From SMYC01 sp965197495 (GTDB lineage: Bacteria; Acidobacteriota; Vicinamibacteria; Marinacidobacterales; SMYC01): DNA of 64,000 nucleotides. Made by a program: the position numbers and the translations under genes. How positions within the stretch are numbered: the stretch's first letter is position 1; each line of letters opens with the position of its first letter. This document shows positions 28,849-39,800 of the stretch, one piece after another. Location of the stretch: contig OZ240210.1 in NCBI GenBank assembly GCA_965197495.1, positions 1-64,000 of the forward strand. The letters run 5' to 3'. The notes beneath the pieces were generated by a model that saw nothing but the letters and a program-made list of their open reading frames with translations, was not told where the DNA came from and searched no databases.

Positions 28849-29036
28849 GTTAAGAAAAGCGTATCGCAAAGGCGCCAAGTCGCAAAGGCGCAAAGAAGAA
28901 GAAGAAGAAGAAGAAGAAGAAGAAGAAGAAGAAGAAGAAGAAGAAGAAAAGAAGCTGAGAAGCAAAGAGAGTGTCCTGCGGTTTTTTTCCTTTGCGACTT
29001 TGCGACTTTACGTCTTTGCGTTACGCTTTTCTTGTT
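28849..29036. repeat. Inverted repeat of 8-nt GCAAAGGC units around a (GAA)n tract
   Basis: The left arm (about 28849-28899) reads ttaagaaaagcgtatcgcaa and then 8-nt units of the form GCAAAGGC. The right arm (about 28985-29036) reads the complement, CTTTGCGA-type units followed by tacgcttttctt. Between them lies an uninterrupted run of about 17 GAA triplets (about 28897-28950). The arms could fold into a long cruciform or RNA hairpin. A related array sits at 38715-38806. No gene is credible here: the glutamate- and leucine-rich open frames are artefacts of the triplet repeat. Confidence 0.8.
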
Positions 29037-29057
29037 TTTGAGAGGCGGGCCTAGAGC

Positions 29058-30047
29058 ATGAAGCTTATTGTTCAGATTCCTTGTTTGAATGAAGCGGGGA
29101 CGCTTCCGGAAACGCTTGCGGAGATTCCGCGGCATATCGACGGGGTCGACGCGATTGAGATATTGCTGCTCGATGATGGGTCGACGGACGGGTCGGCAGA
29201 CGTTGCGCGGCAGCACGGCGTTGATCATGTTGTACGTTCTACTCGGAGTCGGGGGCTCGCGGCGACGTTTAAGGCCGGGATCGATGCGGCGCTCGAGCTT
29301 GGGGCGGACATCGTCGTCAATACTGACGGCGACAACCAATATCCTGGTTCTGCCATTACGGCGCTTGTTGGGCCGATACTGCGCGGTGAGGCCGACATGG
29401 TGGTGGGCGACCGGCAGGTGGCGAGCGTCGAACATTTTTCGTTCACCAAGAGGAAGCTTCAGGCGCTGGGAAGCTGGGTCGTGCGGCAAGTCTCGGGGAC
29501 CGACGTGCCCGACACGACGAGCGGCTTCCGCGCTTTTACGCGCCAGACGGCGCAGCGTTTGAACCTCGTTTCCGACTACACGTATACGCTCGAGACGATC
29601 ATCCAGGCGGGGAAAAAAAGGCTCGCTATCGCGCAAGTCCCCATCGAAGCGCGGCAAACCCGGCCGAGCCGTCTCATTCGCTCGAACTGGGACTACGTGA
29701 AGCGATCGGCTTCGACCATTGTCTGCATCTACGCGATGTTCGAGCCGCTCAAGTTCTTCAGCTATGTCAGCGCGGCCTTCATCGTGCCCGGCATCGCTCT
29801 CGGGCTTCGCTATCTTTACTTTCGAGAAGTCCTCGGTGAGGGACAAGGGCACATCCAGTCCGTCGTGCTCGCCGGCGTTCTCCTGATCCTCGGTTTCATG
29901 ATCTTCCTCATCGGTCTCGTAGCGGATATCAATGCGTCGTCGAGGCGGCTTCTCGAAGAAGTGCTCTATCGCCAGCGCGTGCTCGACGACCGGCTAAATG
30001 CGGAGGCCAAGAAGCGGGAACGAGAGCATCAGGAAACCCATCGATGA
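29058..30047 (+). CDS. GT2 family glycosyltransferase, dolichol-phosphate-mannose-synthase type, membrane-anchored
   Basis: The 329 residues begin with a GT-A domain: IPCLNEAGTLPETL at 7-20, LLLDDGSTDGSADVAR and VNTDGDNQYPGSA (the DxD-type motif in NTDGDNQ). SGFRAFTRQTAQRL follows. Two hydrophobic segments lie at the C-terminus (about 231-255 and 275-298), as in polyprenyl-phosphate sugar transferases. It probably transfers a sugar from a nucleotide donor to a polyprenyl phosphate or membrane acceptor; the sugar cannot be inferred. It overlaps the next glycosyltransferase by 4 bp, so the two are co-translated. Confidence 0.88.
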   Translation: MKLIVQIPCLNEAGTLPETLAEIPRHIDGVDAIEILLLDDGSTDGSADVARQHGVDHVVRSTRSRGLAATFKAGIDAALELGADIVVNTDGDNQYPGSAITALVGPILRGEADMVVGDRQVASVEHFSFTKRKLQALGSWVVRQVSGTDVPDTTSGFRAFTRQTAQRLNLVSDYTYTLETIIQAGKKRLAIAQVPIEARQTRPSRLIRSNWDYVKRSASTIVCIYAMFEPLKFFSYVSAAFIVPGIALGLRYLYFREVLGEGQGHIQSVVLAGVLLILGFMIFLIGLVADINASSRRLLEEVLYRQRVLDDRLNAEAKKREREHQETHR

Positions 30048-30916
30048 CGATCGTCGAGCGGACGAGTGTTCTCATCCCCGCCTTCGAAGAAGAAAGCGCC
30101 ATCGCCAGCGTCATCGCCGAGATCCAAAGCCTCGGCAACTGGAAAGAGATCGTCGTCGTCGATGACGGCTCCTCCGACGAGACCGCGGTGCGAGCCGAAG
30201 AGGCGGGCGCGAGAGTTGTACGCCACCCTTATAACAAAGGCAACGGCGCCGCCGTCAAGAGTGCTCTGCGCGCCGCCGAGGGGGAGTTCGTCATGCTCAT
30301 GGACGCGGACGGACAGCACCCGCCGAAAGAGATCGAAAAGCTGATGGCGAAGCTTCCCGAATACGACCTCGCGGTCGGAGCGCGATCCTTCAGCGACCAG
30401 GCGACCCTTTCGAGAGGCCTCGGAAACACCGCGCTCAACCGCTTCGCCACGATGCTCTCGGGCTTCAAGATTCAGGATCTGACTTCCGGTTTCCGCGCGG
30501 CGCGGCGCGATCGAATCCGCGAGTTCATTCACTTGTTCCCGAACGGCTTCAGCTATCCGGCCACGAGCACGCTCTCTTTCATCAAAGCCGGCTACAGCGT
30601 GTGTTTTGTCCCCATCGAAGGCAAGAAACGCGGGGGCAAGGAAAAGAGCAAGATGCGTCCCTCCCGCGAAGGCTGGCGTTTCGTCATGCTCATCCTGCGG
30701 ATGATCACGCTCTTCAGCCCTCTCAGGATCTTTTTTCCCGTAGCGCTCACGTTCTTCATCGTCGGCGCGGGCTACATGGTCTACACAATCATCGACGAGA
30801 TGCACGTCACCAATACGTCGGTGCTTCTATTGACGGGCTCGGCGGTGCTGTTTCTGTTCGGCCTTCTCTCGGAGCAGATCGCGGCGTTTCGCTTCGAGAA
30901 GACCCATCGGGACTGA
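30044..30916 (+). CDS. GT2 family glycosyltransferase, second of a pair
   Basis: The 290 residues have the GT-A fold motifs VLIPAFEEESAIASVI, VVVDDGSSDETAV, MLMDADGQHPPKEIEKL (DxD) and LTSGFRAARRDRI. A C-terminal pair of transmembrane helices follows (about 225-245 and 258-280). It is similar in plan to its upstream neighbour but only distantly related in sequence. A two-gene unit of this kind often makes a polyprenyl-linked sugar and uses it for envelope glycans; this is inference. Its last 110 bp overlap the convergent AsmA-like gene. Confidence 0.87.
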   Translation: MTIVERTSVLIPAFEEESAIASVIAEIQSLGNWKEIVVVDDGSSDETAVRAEEAGARVVRHPYNKGNGAAVKSALRAAEGEFVMLMDADGQHPPKEIEKLMAKLPEYDLAVGARSFSDQATLSRGLGNTALNRFATMLSGFKIQDLTSGFRAARRDRIREFIHLFPNGFSYPATSTLSFIKAGYSVCFVPIEGKKRGGKEKSKMRPSREGWRFVMLILRMITLFSPLRIFFPVALTFFIVGAGYMVYTIIDEMHVTNTSVLLLTGSAVLFLFGLLSEQIAAFRFEKTHRD

Positions 30917-32021
30917 GATGGCCCACCGGCTTCTCCCACGTTCCTGAGACGGACTGTCCTCGTACTTGGAGCTCGAGCGCGCCTTCGAAATCGATCGACC
31001 CTCTTAGCCAGCTGCCATCAATAAGAATCTGGCTATCCCGGATCGTGATCGAGACTTCGTCGGCGTCATGGTCCTCGCCGACGAGACCGAGCGTTTCCCA
31101 GAGCGGAGCGTCGTCGAAACGGCCCGCGGGGATCGCGAGGCGGCCGTCGCCCGTAAGGTTTTTCGGATCGAGCCCGAACCCCGCCACGTCCAAGCTCACG
31201 ACGCCCGGGGCGCCGGCGAAGCGGCCCTGGACCGCGATCCGGTGGCGGAAGGGCAAGGAATTGAAATCGAGATGGACGCTCCCGCTCACGATGCCTAGCT
31301 CCAGAAGCACCTCGCCCTCCAAGTCGATACGCCCTCCTGCCATCGAGAGCGCTGCCGACGCGTCTCGCGCCTCCGTATCACCGACGTGTAGCTCGCGCGC
31401 GTCGAGCACACCCGAGGCGGTGATCGCATGCAGAAGCGTCAGGGCGCCGGTCGCGACCTCCGGATCGCTCAGCGCAAGGTCGAGCCCGCTCACCGTAACG
31501 CCATCGCCAGGACGGCTGGCGTCTCTCAAGCGGATCGTTCCGTCACGGATCACGATCTCCGACAGTGTCATCGATAGCTCGGGCGATAGCTCGTGCGACG
31601 GCGCTTTCGACGGCGCTTCAGCGGCAGTTTTCCGCGACGGGCGCTCACGCCGCTCGCTGTCGATGGGAAGGCCGTAGACAAGCGTAACAAGCGGCTCTTT
31701 CACGACCACGCGCTCGATGGCGACCTGGCGACGGAGAAGCGGCGCAAGGCGATGTTCGAACCGCGCTTCGCGGATCACGAGCTCGTAGCGCACGCTCGGA
31801 AAGGACGCGCCAGCGTCGATGCCCTCGACCCGAAGGCCTCGGAGCAGATTGAAGTGGAACAGGGAGCCCTCTAACCGGATCCCGGTGGAGGCGCTCGCCT
31901 CCCTCAGCGCACTTCGCCCGAGCGCGGTGGCGTCGACATCGACCGAGCGCACGGCGACGTAGAGGCCGAGCAGCACGAGAAGCAACCCGGCCCCGAGAGC
32001 AAGCTTCTTCACAGGCTTCAC
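30807..32021 (-). CDS. AsmA-like envelope protein
   Basis: The 404-residue product has an N-terminal transmembrane segment (about 7-25, LALGAGLLLVLLGLYVAV). An AsmA-like beta-rich region follows, with SLFHFNLLRGLRVEGI and RQVAIERVVVKEPLVTLV. The rest is repetitive beta structure ending in a proline/serine-rich tail. AsmA-family proteins span the periplasm and are linked to phospholipid transport to the outer membrane. Normal AsmA proteins are longer, so this is a short version. The tail is encoded inside the convergent glycosyltransferase gene (30807-30916), so the last 35 residues may be a late read-through addition. It starts 9 bp after parE. Confidence 0.7.
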   Translation of the reverse strand: MKPVKKLALGAGLLLVLLGLYVAVRSVDVDATALGRSALREASASTGIRLEGSLFHFNLLRGLRVEGIDAGASFPSVRYELVIREARFEHRLAPLLRRQVAIERVVVKEPLVTLVYGLPIDSERRERPSRKTAAEAPSKAPSHELSPELSMTLSEIVIRDGTIRLRDASRPGDGVTVSGLDLALSDPEVATGALTLLHAITASGVLDARELHVGDTEARDASAALSMAGGRIDLEGEVLLELGIVSGSVHLDFNSLPFRHRIAVQGRFAGAPGVVSLDVAGFGLDPKNLTGDGRLAIPAGRFDDAPLWETLGLVGEDHDADEVSITIRDSQILIDGSWLRGSIDFEGALELQVRGQSVSGTWEKPVGHLSPDGSSRSETPRSAPREGRTETAPPSPSIEAPTYW

Positions 32022-32030
32022 AGGCCGATC

Positions 32031-33940
<1,910 letters not shown>

Positions 33941-33941
<1 letters not shown>

Positions 33942-36487
33942 CAGCTTGTGGGCTCCTTGCTCTTTGTAGCTTCTTCGATCTCGAGCGGCTCAGGAGCCGT
34001 TACCTCGGTGGACACAATCTGCGCGAAGGTTCCGTTTTTGAGAAGCTCGCGACCGCGGCCCGCGCGCGACGTTACGCTGTAGCGCCCGCGGCTGATGGTT
34101 TTTTTGGCGCCGCGATTCGTCAACACCGTCAAGGCGTCGCTACTTTTGGCCGCGGCGATGAAACCGAGAACGCGGTCATCTTTCGAGAGCTTGATGAGAA
34201 TCGTGCCGCGCCCTGGGCCTTCGAGATAGTTCACGTCTTCGGACTTGCAGAGAAGCGCGCGCGCTTTGACCGTCGCGGCGATGATGATCTCGTCCCCATG
34301 GATGGGAAGAACACTGACGACTTCCGCTCCCGAGCCGAGCCTCGCGAAGCGTCGGCCATTGCGCGTGCTCGGCTCGACAAAGTTCTCCAGACCGAAACGG
34401 AGTGCGTAGCCGTCGCTCGCGACCGCGATCGCGTGCGTCTCGGGCGCGTAGTCGGGATGGGTCTCGTCGACAAAGATGTTCCCGATAACCCTCGGATCCA
34501 AGCTGAGAGCGCTGACGATCCGCTCCCCGTCGCGGAGCTTGAAGAGCTTTTGGATCGGATCGCCGTGGCCCGTGGTGGCAGGGAGGTCGATGAGGCGAGA
34601 CGTATAGATCGCGCCGAAGTTCGACACAAAGGCGCAGGTGGCGCGCGTGCTCCCTGCGAAACAGGCCATGATCGAGTCGCCTTCGCGAAGTCGCGTCTTG
34701 GCCGGGTCTTTGATCTCGCGCTGACGCTTCAGCCAGCCATCCGTGGTGACGAGCACATGGTTGTCCTCGGCGACGATGAAATCGTCCGCGGTAAAGGAAG
34801 GCTCGTCTTTCACCGCTTCGATGATCGTGCGCCTCGGATCGGGAGCACCGTAAGCTTTTTGGATCTCGACAAGCTCCTTGCGCACGAGCTTCCAGCGCGC
34901 TTCCTCGTTCTTCAGGAGTTTTCGGATCTCGGTCGCGCGCTTTCTGCGCTCGCCGAGTTCCTTCCGGACCATGAGGATCTCGAGCTTCGCGAGACGATAG
35001 AGCTTGAGCTCGAGAATGGCGTCGGTCTGCTCCGAATCGAGCGGGAACTTGGCCATGATCTTCTTCGCGGCGTCTTGCTTGCCGTTCGAGCGCCGGATCA
35101 TGCGCAAGATCTCGTCGAGAGCGTCGAAGACCGTCTCGAAACCTTGGAGGATGTGAATCCGCCTCTTGATACCTTCGAGCTCGTTCTCGAGCCGGTGGGT
35201 GACGACTTCCATCCGGAAGTGGAGGAAGTGCCACAGCAACTCACGCAGCTCGAGCCGCGCCGGGCTCCCGACTTCGGGATTCTCCGTCGGCACGAGGCAG
35301 GTCAAGTTGATGCTGAAATTGGATTGAAGCGGCGTGTTCTTGTAGAGATAAGCGAGAACTTTCTGCTCGTCTGCCTCGGTTTTGAGGCTCAGTTGGATGC
35401 GCACGTCATCGGTCGAGACGTCCTTGACGTCGAGAAGAAACGGCATCTTCCGCGAAAGGACGACATCGGCGATGCGCTGGACGAGCTGCGCTTTGTTGAC
35501 CATGTAAGGGATTGAGGTCACGTAGAGAAACTTGGCGCCACGCTTCGTCTCACCCGGCTCGACCGTGGCGCGCACGCGTATGGTGCCACTGCCGCTCGTA
35601 TAGAAGCATTTCATCTCCTCGGCATCATTCAGAATCTGGCCGCCCGTCGGAAAGTCCGGACCCTTGATGTAGCGGCACAATTGGCGAGTCGAGAGCTCTT
35701 TGTCAGCGAGTTGGGCGTCGAGCATCTTCACGAGCGCGGTCATGACCTCGTCGAGGTTGTGCGGCGGGATGTTCGTCGCCATCCCGACAGCGATACCCGT
35801 CGCGCCGTTGACGAGAAGCACGGGAATCTTGGTCGGTAGCACCACCGGCTCTTTGCGAGTGTTGTCATAGTTCGGCCGAAAGTGCACCGTGCGCAGACCG
35901 ATCTCGCCGAGGATCTCGTCGCAGGCGCGTGCGAGGCGGCATTCGGTGTAGCGCATAGCCGCTGCTGGATCGCCGTCGAGCGAGCCGAAATTACCGGAGC
36001 CTCGGACGAGCGGCAGCCTAGTTGCAAAAGGCTGAGCGATACGCACGAGCGCATCGTAGATAGCGCTGTCGCCATGAGGGTGAAACGAACCCATAACGTC
36101 GCCGACGACCTTGGCGCACTTACGAAACCTGGAATCCGCAGTCAAGCGCTGCTGCCACATCGTGTAGAGGATGCGCCGTTGCACCGGCTTCAGCCCATCG
36201 CGCACATCCGGAAGCGCGCGCGACGTAATAACCGACAACGCGTAATTTAAATAACGCGTCTCCGCCGCTTCGTGAAGCTCGACCACCGACCCGTCAGAAC
36301 GATCGAAAGTCGCCCCACCACCACTGGAAGGAACAACGTCATCAAAGGAAAGCTGCGGCGGCCGCCGCACCGCTTTCCGCGTGCCGGCTGTGGAAACGGA
36401 ACCCTTCGCGTTGCCGCCGGGTCGAGTACCTCTAGACGACTTCGCCTTTTTTTTCGTGGACGCTTTCTTGGCTTTCTTCTTCGCCAA
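33941..36487 (-). CDS. parC: Type II topoisomerase subunit A (ParC/GyrA), with basic N-terminal extension
   Basis: The 848-residue DNA-cleaving subunit has RALPDVRDGLKPVQRRIL, KVVGDVMGSFHPHGDSAIYDALVR and the catalytic tyrosine in AAMRYTECRL (about residue 183). TGIAVGMATNIPPHNL, a coiled-coil tower and a C-terminal beta-pinwheel follow. The classic gyrase box QRRGGKG is absent from the C-terminal domain (TSRAGRGREL is the nearest), which suggests ParC. The first 45 residues are extraordinarily rich in lysine, alanine and serine, possibly a DNA-binding tail. It lies upstream of parE and is co-translated with it. Confidence 0.9.
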
Positions 36488-36572
36488 CGGGCCCGTGGCC
36501 TCCTATCTCCGACACTAAGGTAGAGAAAAGAAGCCAAAGACGCAAGATGTTTTCTGTTTGAGGGCGCAACAG

Positions 36573-36690
36573 TAACTCAATCCGCGCCCGAGGGGGCTAC
36601 CTGCTTCCGGCTATCCGCTACCGCTGCCTCTTGTGGCGACGTCGCTCGCAGGGCGCCGGGTAGCAGGTAGCCGCTTGGAAGTCGTCAATA
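36573..36690 (-). repeat. Dispersed repeat family B, near full-length copy
   Basis: Between parC and the YIP1 gene lies a sequence that aligns, in reverse complement, with the tandem units at 49699-49975. Shared blocks are aactcaatccgcgc, gctacctgcttccggctat, ccgctaccg and gtggcgacgtcgctcg. The copy also has an extra GGTAGC-rich end (36650-36685). There is no reading frame. Confidence 0.75.
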
Positions 36691-36705
36691 AGAGCTCTTC
36701 CAAGC

Positions 36706-37269
36706 TCAAGAGAAGAGCGCACGGAAGAGCAGAAGCGAGCCGACCATTGCGAAGAACACGAGAAAGAGAAACAAGCTGATGCCGGCGAGGAGTGCTATGA
36801 CGGCTGCGGCTCGTGGACGTGAGAGGGCGCCTACGCATTCGAGCGTGAGCCCGGCAATCACCGCTAGGTAGACAAGTGCAAAGAATCCTAGAAAAGGTCC
36901 GATGATCGGAACGGCTTGCACCCACTGGACCGGTGCGGCCAGCCCGAGCGGACGATAGAGATCGAGAAAGCTCGCCGAGCCACCGAAGAGTCGCGAGAGG
37001 ATATTTAGAAGACCGACGAAGACGAAAGACAGTAGCGTTACAAGGATCGGTCCGAAGATGAGTGTTTCGAAACTATAGCGACCTGCACCGATCGCGAGTC
37101 CCGACAAGGCAAAGAAAATCAGTGCTGGGAGGAGCGCATCTTCGTCTTTGGAGACGTCCTGGATGGCGTCGGTATCGAGCTGCAAGATTTGGATACTTTG
37201 CTGAAGCTAATTACCGAAATTCATGCGCTCGCCTTGCTTCGATTCGGACGGCGTCTGTTCAGCGATCAT
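36706..37269 (-). pseudogene. YIP1-family membrane protein with an in-frame TAG
   Basis: From 37185 the frame encodes a YIP1-type membrane protein: LDTDAIQDVSKDEDALLPAL, then four or five hydrophobic helices. The same frame continues upstream without a shift through MNFGN-TAG-LQQSIQILQ, where the typical N-terminus of this family would lie. TAG is at 37207-37209. With ATG 37269 as start (GGAGG 11 nt upstream), the reading would be about 187 residues if TAG were sense. Alternatively, translation starts at TTG 37185 and makes a 159-residue protein lacking the N-terminus. YIP1 proteins are small polytopic proteins of unclear function in bacteria. A one-base mutation or sequencing error could explain the stop. 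Confidence 0.6.
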
Positions 37270-37461
37270 AGGCCCATTTTCCTCCAACCCCATTACAGGT
37301 TCAGGAGGCCTCCTTCGCAAACAACAGGGCGGCGGCGCGGCCCACCCGTAACCAGGGCCGTCTTGCCCGCAAGTCGCATGTCCGAAATCGGCCTCCAAGT
37401 TTGGGGAAGCCCTATACTATCAGAAACGTAGCACTCGGCGGTTGCCGAAAAGTGCGTAAAA

Positions 37462-37503
37462 GATACACCAGGCACCGATTAGGTGTGTCTTATGCGATAC
37501 ACC
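37462..37503. promoter_or_regulatory. Repeated GATACACC motifs upstream of lpxC
   Basis: GATACACC occurs at 37462-37469 and 37496-37503, with the inverted near-copy GGTGTGTC at 37482-37489 between them. The motifs lie about 100 bp before the lpxC start, between the truncated YIP1 gene and lpxC. They could be an operator, but no known regulator is recognised. Confidence 0.3.
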
Positions 37504-37599
37504 CCCTGACCGCGAAGATGCGATAGGCCTCTAAACTGTTCCATAGCCGCTATTTGAGCGTGCACGGCAAGCCCATCGCCTGGCACGATAGTTGCTTTA

Positions 37600-38538
37600 A
37601 TGAGGCCCCAGAACGTCAGACGAATGCAGAAGCAAACAACCCTCAAAGAAATCACCAGCTGCGTCGGGATTGGCCTTCATTCTGGCCGAAGAGTCGAACT
37701 GACGCTCAAGCCCGCACCCGCCGATAGTGGCATCGTCTTTCGACGCCTGGATTTGCTCATACCCGATAGGGACATCCCTGCCACGGTGGAGCATCTTTCC
37801 CATATCAATCACGCCACGTGCCTCGCGCGAGATGGCGTGCGCATCGAGACCGTCGAGCACCTGCTAGCCGCGTTTCGCGCGCTCGGCATCGACAACGTGA
37901 TCGTAGAGCTCGATGGCGCCGAAGTGCCTATCATGGACGGAAGCGCGGCGGCGTTCATTTACCTCATTCATGAGGCGGGCATTCGCAAGCTCACGACGCC
38001 CCGTTCCGTCATCAAGCTCAGAAGTCCGATCTCCGTGACGGATGGAGGACGTTCCGTCGCAGCCTATCCTTCGGATAGGTTGAAGCTCAGCTACACGATC
38101 AACTTCGCGCACCCTCTTCTCCGGCGCCAGGAATATTCGACTGAGATCGATGAAACCACCTTCGTCGAAGAAATTGCTCCCGCACGGACTTTTGGATTTC
38201 TGAAAGACGTCGAGCTCATGCGGCAGAGAGGCCTCGCCCTAGGCGGCTCGCTCGATAACGCCGTCGTTCTCGGTGAAACCGGTGTTCTGAACAATCCCTT
38301 GCGTTTCCCGGACGAGTTCGTACGTCACAAGGTTCTCGATTTGCTCGGCGATCTCGTATTGCTCGGGAAACCGCTCCAGGCCCATGTCGTCGCGATGCGC
38401 GCCGGCCACGAACTGCACACGAGGCTCGTCAAGGCCATCCTCGAGACGCCGGATAGCTGGGAGCTCGTCACGGAGCCCACGCCAACACCGGTCGCCCCCA
38501 ACGTCGCCCAGCCGCTACTCGCCCGCACGTCCCGCTAG
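37600..38538 (+). CDS. lpxC: UDP-3-O-acyl-N-acetylglucosamine deacetylase LpxC
   Basis: This zinc enzyme carries out the committed step of lipid A synthesis. The 312 residues show LKEITSCVGIGLHSG, the zinc histidine in TVEHLLAAFRALGIDN, MDGSAAAFIYLI, PARTFGFLKDVE and the second catalytic block RHKVLDLLGDL, with His and Asp ligands. Length and motif spacing are normal. The homology supports ATG 37600 or ATG 37624 (MQKQTTLKE) as start. It establishes a lipid-A-containing outer membrane. Its turnover is controlled in enteric bacteria by LapB with FtsH; a LapA-LapB fusion lies at 42605-43969. Confidence 0.96.
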   Translation: MRPQNVRRMQKQTTLKEITSCVGIGLHSGRRVELTLKPAPADSGIVFRRLDLLIPDRDIPATVEHLSHINHATCLARDGVRIETVEHLLAAFRALGIDNVIVELDGAEVPIMDGSAAAFIYLIHEAGIRKLTTPRSVIKLRSPISVTDGGRSVAAYPSDRLKLSYTINFAHPLLRRQEYSTEIDETTFVEEIAPARTFGFLKDVELMRQRGLALGGSLDNAVVLGETGVLNNPLRFPDEFVRHKVLDLLGDLVLLGKPLQAHVVAMRAGHELHTRLVKAILETPDSWELVTEPTPTPVAPNVAQPLLARTSR

Positions 38539-38714
38539 TCCCGCAATTCGAGTTGCTACCGGTTTCCTGGTCTGCGTCCCGTGCGTTCCGTTCCTTCAAA
38601 CCGCTCCTGTTTTTGCTCCTCTTCGGCTGCGTTGAAATCGTCGGTTCTGATAGGCAGGGGCTTTTAAAAAATGGCGACAAAAGCGTTTCCTCTCATCTTC
38701 TTTTCTTGTTTTTT
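38539..38714. other. Intergenic region downstream of lpxC
   Basis: The region has no convincing gene. It becomes T-rich toward 38690-38714 and leads into the 8-nt repeat array. The open frame across it is an artefact of repeat reading (LCAFVPLC-type translation). Confidence 0.5.
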
Positions 38715-38806
38715 CTTTGCGCCTTTGCGCCTTTGTGCCTTTGTGCCTTTGTGCCTTTGTGCCTTTGTGCCTTTGTGCCTTTGTGCCTTTGCGTTACGCT
38801 TTTCTT
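38715..38806 (+). repeat. Tandem 8-nt array CTTTG(C/T)GC, ten units
   Basis: Ten units follow in register from 38715: two CTTTGCGC, seven CTTTGTGC and one CTTTGCGT. They end with tacgcttttctt, the same terminal sequence as the inverted repeat at 28849-29036. Seven identical units suggest recent slippage expansion. This is a member of dispersed repeat family A. Confidence 0.85.
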
Positions 38807-39001
38807 AACCCTAATCGCAAATAAACGTCACCGTGTCTGAGGTCTTTGGCCCCGTGAATAACACCTTTTCCAGGTTCTGCATACACCGTGCAGAATCACC
38901 TATAGTGGCGGCGAGCGGGTGCCCCAGCACGAGCTTCTCGCCTGCGCCCAGTGCGGCTGTTTCGCGTTTTCGTGCTTCGAAGATTTTGCGATTAGGGTTA
39001 A
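38805..39001. repeat. 17-bp perfect inverted repeat enclosing 163 bp
   Basis: TTAACCCTAATCGCAAA at 38805-38821 is repeated in exact reverse complement at 38985-39001. The interior is non-coding. The left arm continues the end of the family A array, so the right arm may be the remnant of a second, oppositely oriented family A element. Confidence 0.7.
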
Positions 39002-39054
39002 TATTGATCTATCCTCCCTCTACGTCAGAATCGCCTCCCCCTGTGTTAGGCAGG

Positions 39055-39480
39055 CTAGTGCAGCTCGGGCACTTCCACGAACGCTTTCACGCGTATCGTG
39101 TGCACGCGCGCCGGGTCGTTCGACGCCACGGAAACGCTCTTTTCGATGACGCCCTTGTACTTCCGCGTCTCGAGCGTCACTTCGAGCGTCGTGGATTCGC
39201 CAGGGTTTAAAACGCGGGTCTTCGCGATAGCGGCGGTGCAGCCGCAGGAGGTGGAGATGCGACGAATCTCGAGAGGCTCGGTACCTACATTCGACACCGT
39301 GAATACTTGCAGCAACTCTTGATTAGGTTTGACGCCGCCAAAGTCGTGCTCGCTCGGCTCGATCTCCATACGCGGGCCGCTCTTGTTTTTGTCACGCTGC
39401 GCCGCCCCACTAAAGGCTGTTGCTGCCGCCGTGACGAGTATCAGAATCCCGACGAGGCGCGGGGCTCGGTCGCGTTTCAT
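39055..39480 (-). CDS. DUF1573 family secreted protein
   Basis: The 141 residues start with a signal peptide (about 1-26) and contain one DUF1573 Ig-like domain. Motifs are HDFGGVKPNQELLQVFTVSN, the conserved STSCGCTAAIAKTRVLNPGE and VSVASNDPARVHTIRVKA. DUF1573 domains resemble ASH/MSP-type beta sandwiches and occur in exported or surface proteins; no activity is established. The gene is the last of a four-gene operon with an ECF sigma factor and overlaps the gene before it by 4 bp. Confidence 0.85.
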   Translation of the reverse strand: MKRDRAPRLVGILILVTAAATAFSGAAQRDKNKSGPRMEIEPSEHDFGGVKPNQELLQVFTVSNVGTEPLEIRRISTSCGCTAAIAKTRVLNPGESTTLEVTLETRKYKGVIEKSVSVASNDPARVHTIRVKAFVEVPELH

Positions 39481-39797
39481 AGCTTCGATTCTTTGTCCTC
39501 GCCCGCCTGACCGCTCAGCTTTTTCATGTAAGCGCCAAGACGTTCATTCTCGTAAGTCACCGTGTTCAGGAAGAGGCTTTCGATGAGGTACTGCTTGCGC
39601 GTATCTTCGTCCATGCCCTCCACGATGTTCACGATCTCGCTCATCATGTCGTCGAACGTCGCTCTGAGCTCACGTTTGAGCGCTACTTCGCGATAGAGCG
39701 ACTCCAACACAAAGAGAAGATCCCCGTCGAGAGGAATCTCCTGTCCCGTCAACATTTTGACTTTCTTCATCGCTTCCGCCCCGTGCTCGCTATCCAC
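39477..39797 (-). CDS. Small helical protein of unknown function
   Basis: The 106 residues (from GTG 39797, or 97 from ATG 39770) are predicted almost entirely helical and charged, with EALY/LLFVLESLYREVALKRE and MSEIVNIVEGMDEDT. There is no signal peptide, membrane segment or recognised motif. It sits 3 bp after a STAS gene and overlaps the DUF1573 gene by 4 bp. A role in the same regulatory unit, perhaps as a partner of the STAS protein or the sigma factor, is inference only. Confidence 0.65.
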   Translation of the reverse strand: MDSEHGAEAMKKVKMLTGQEIPLDGDLLFVLESLYREVALKRELRATFDDMMSEIVNIVEGMDEDTRKQYLIESLFLNTVTYENERLGAYMKKLSGQAGEDKESKL

Positions 39798-39800
39798 CCC

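Noticed and set aside
28847..29061. Open frames encoding poly-Glu, poly-Arg or poly-Leu
   Set aside because: They are translations of the GAA triplet run inside a repeat element.
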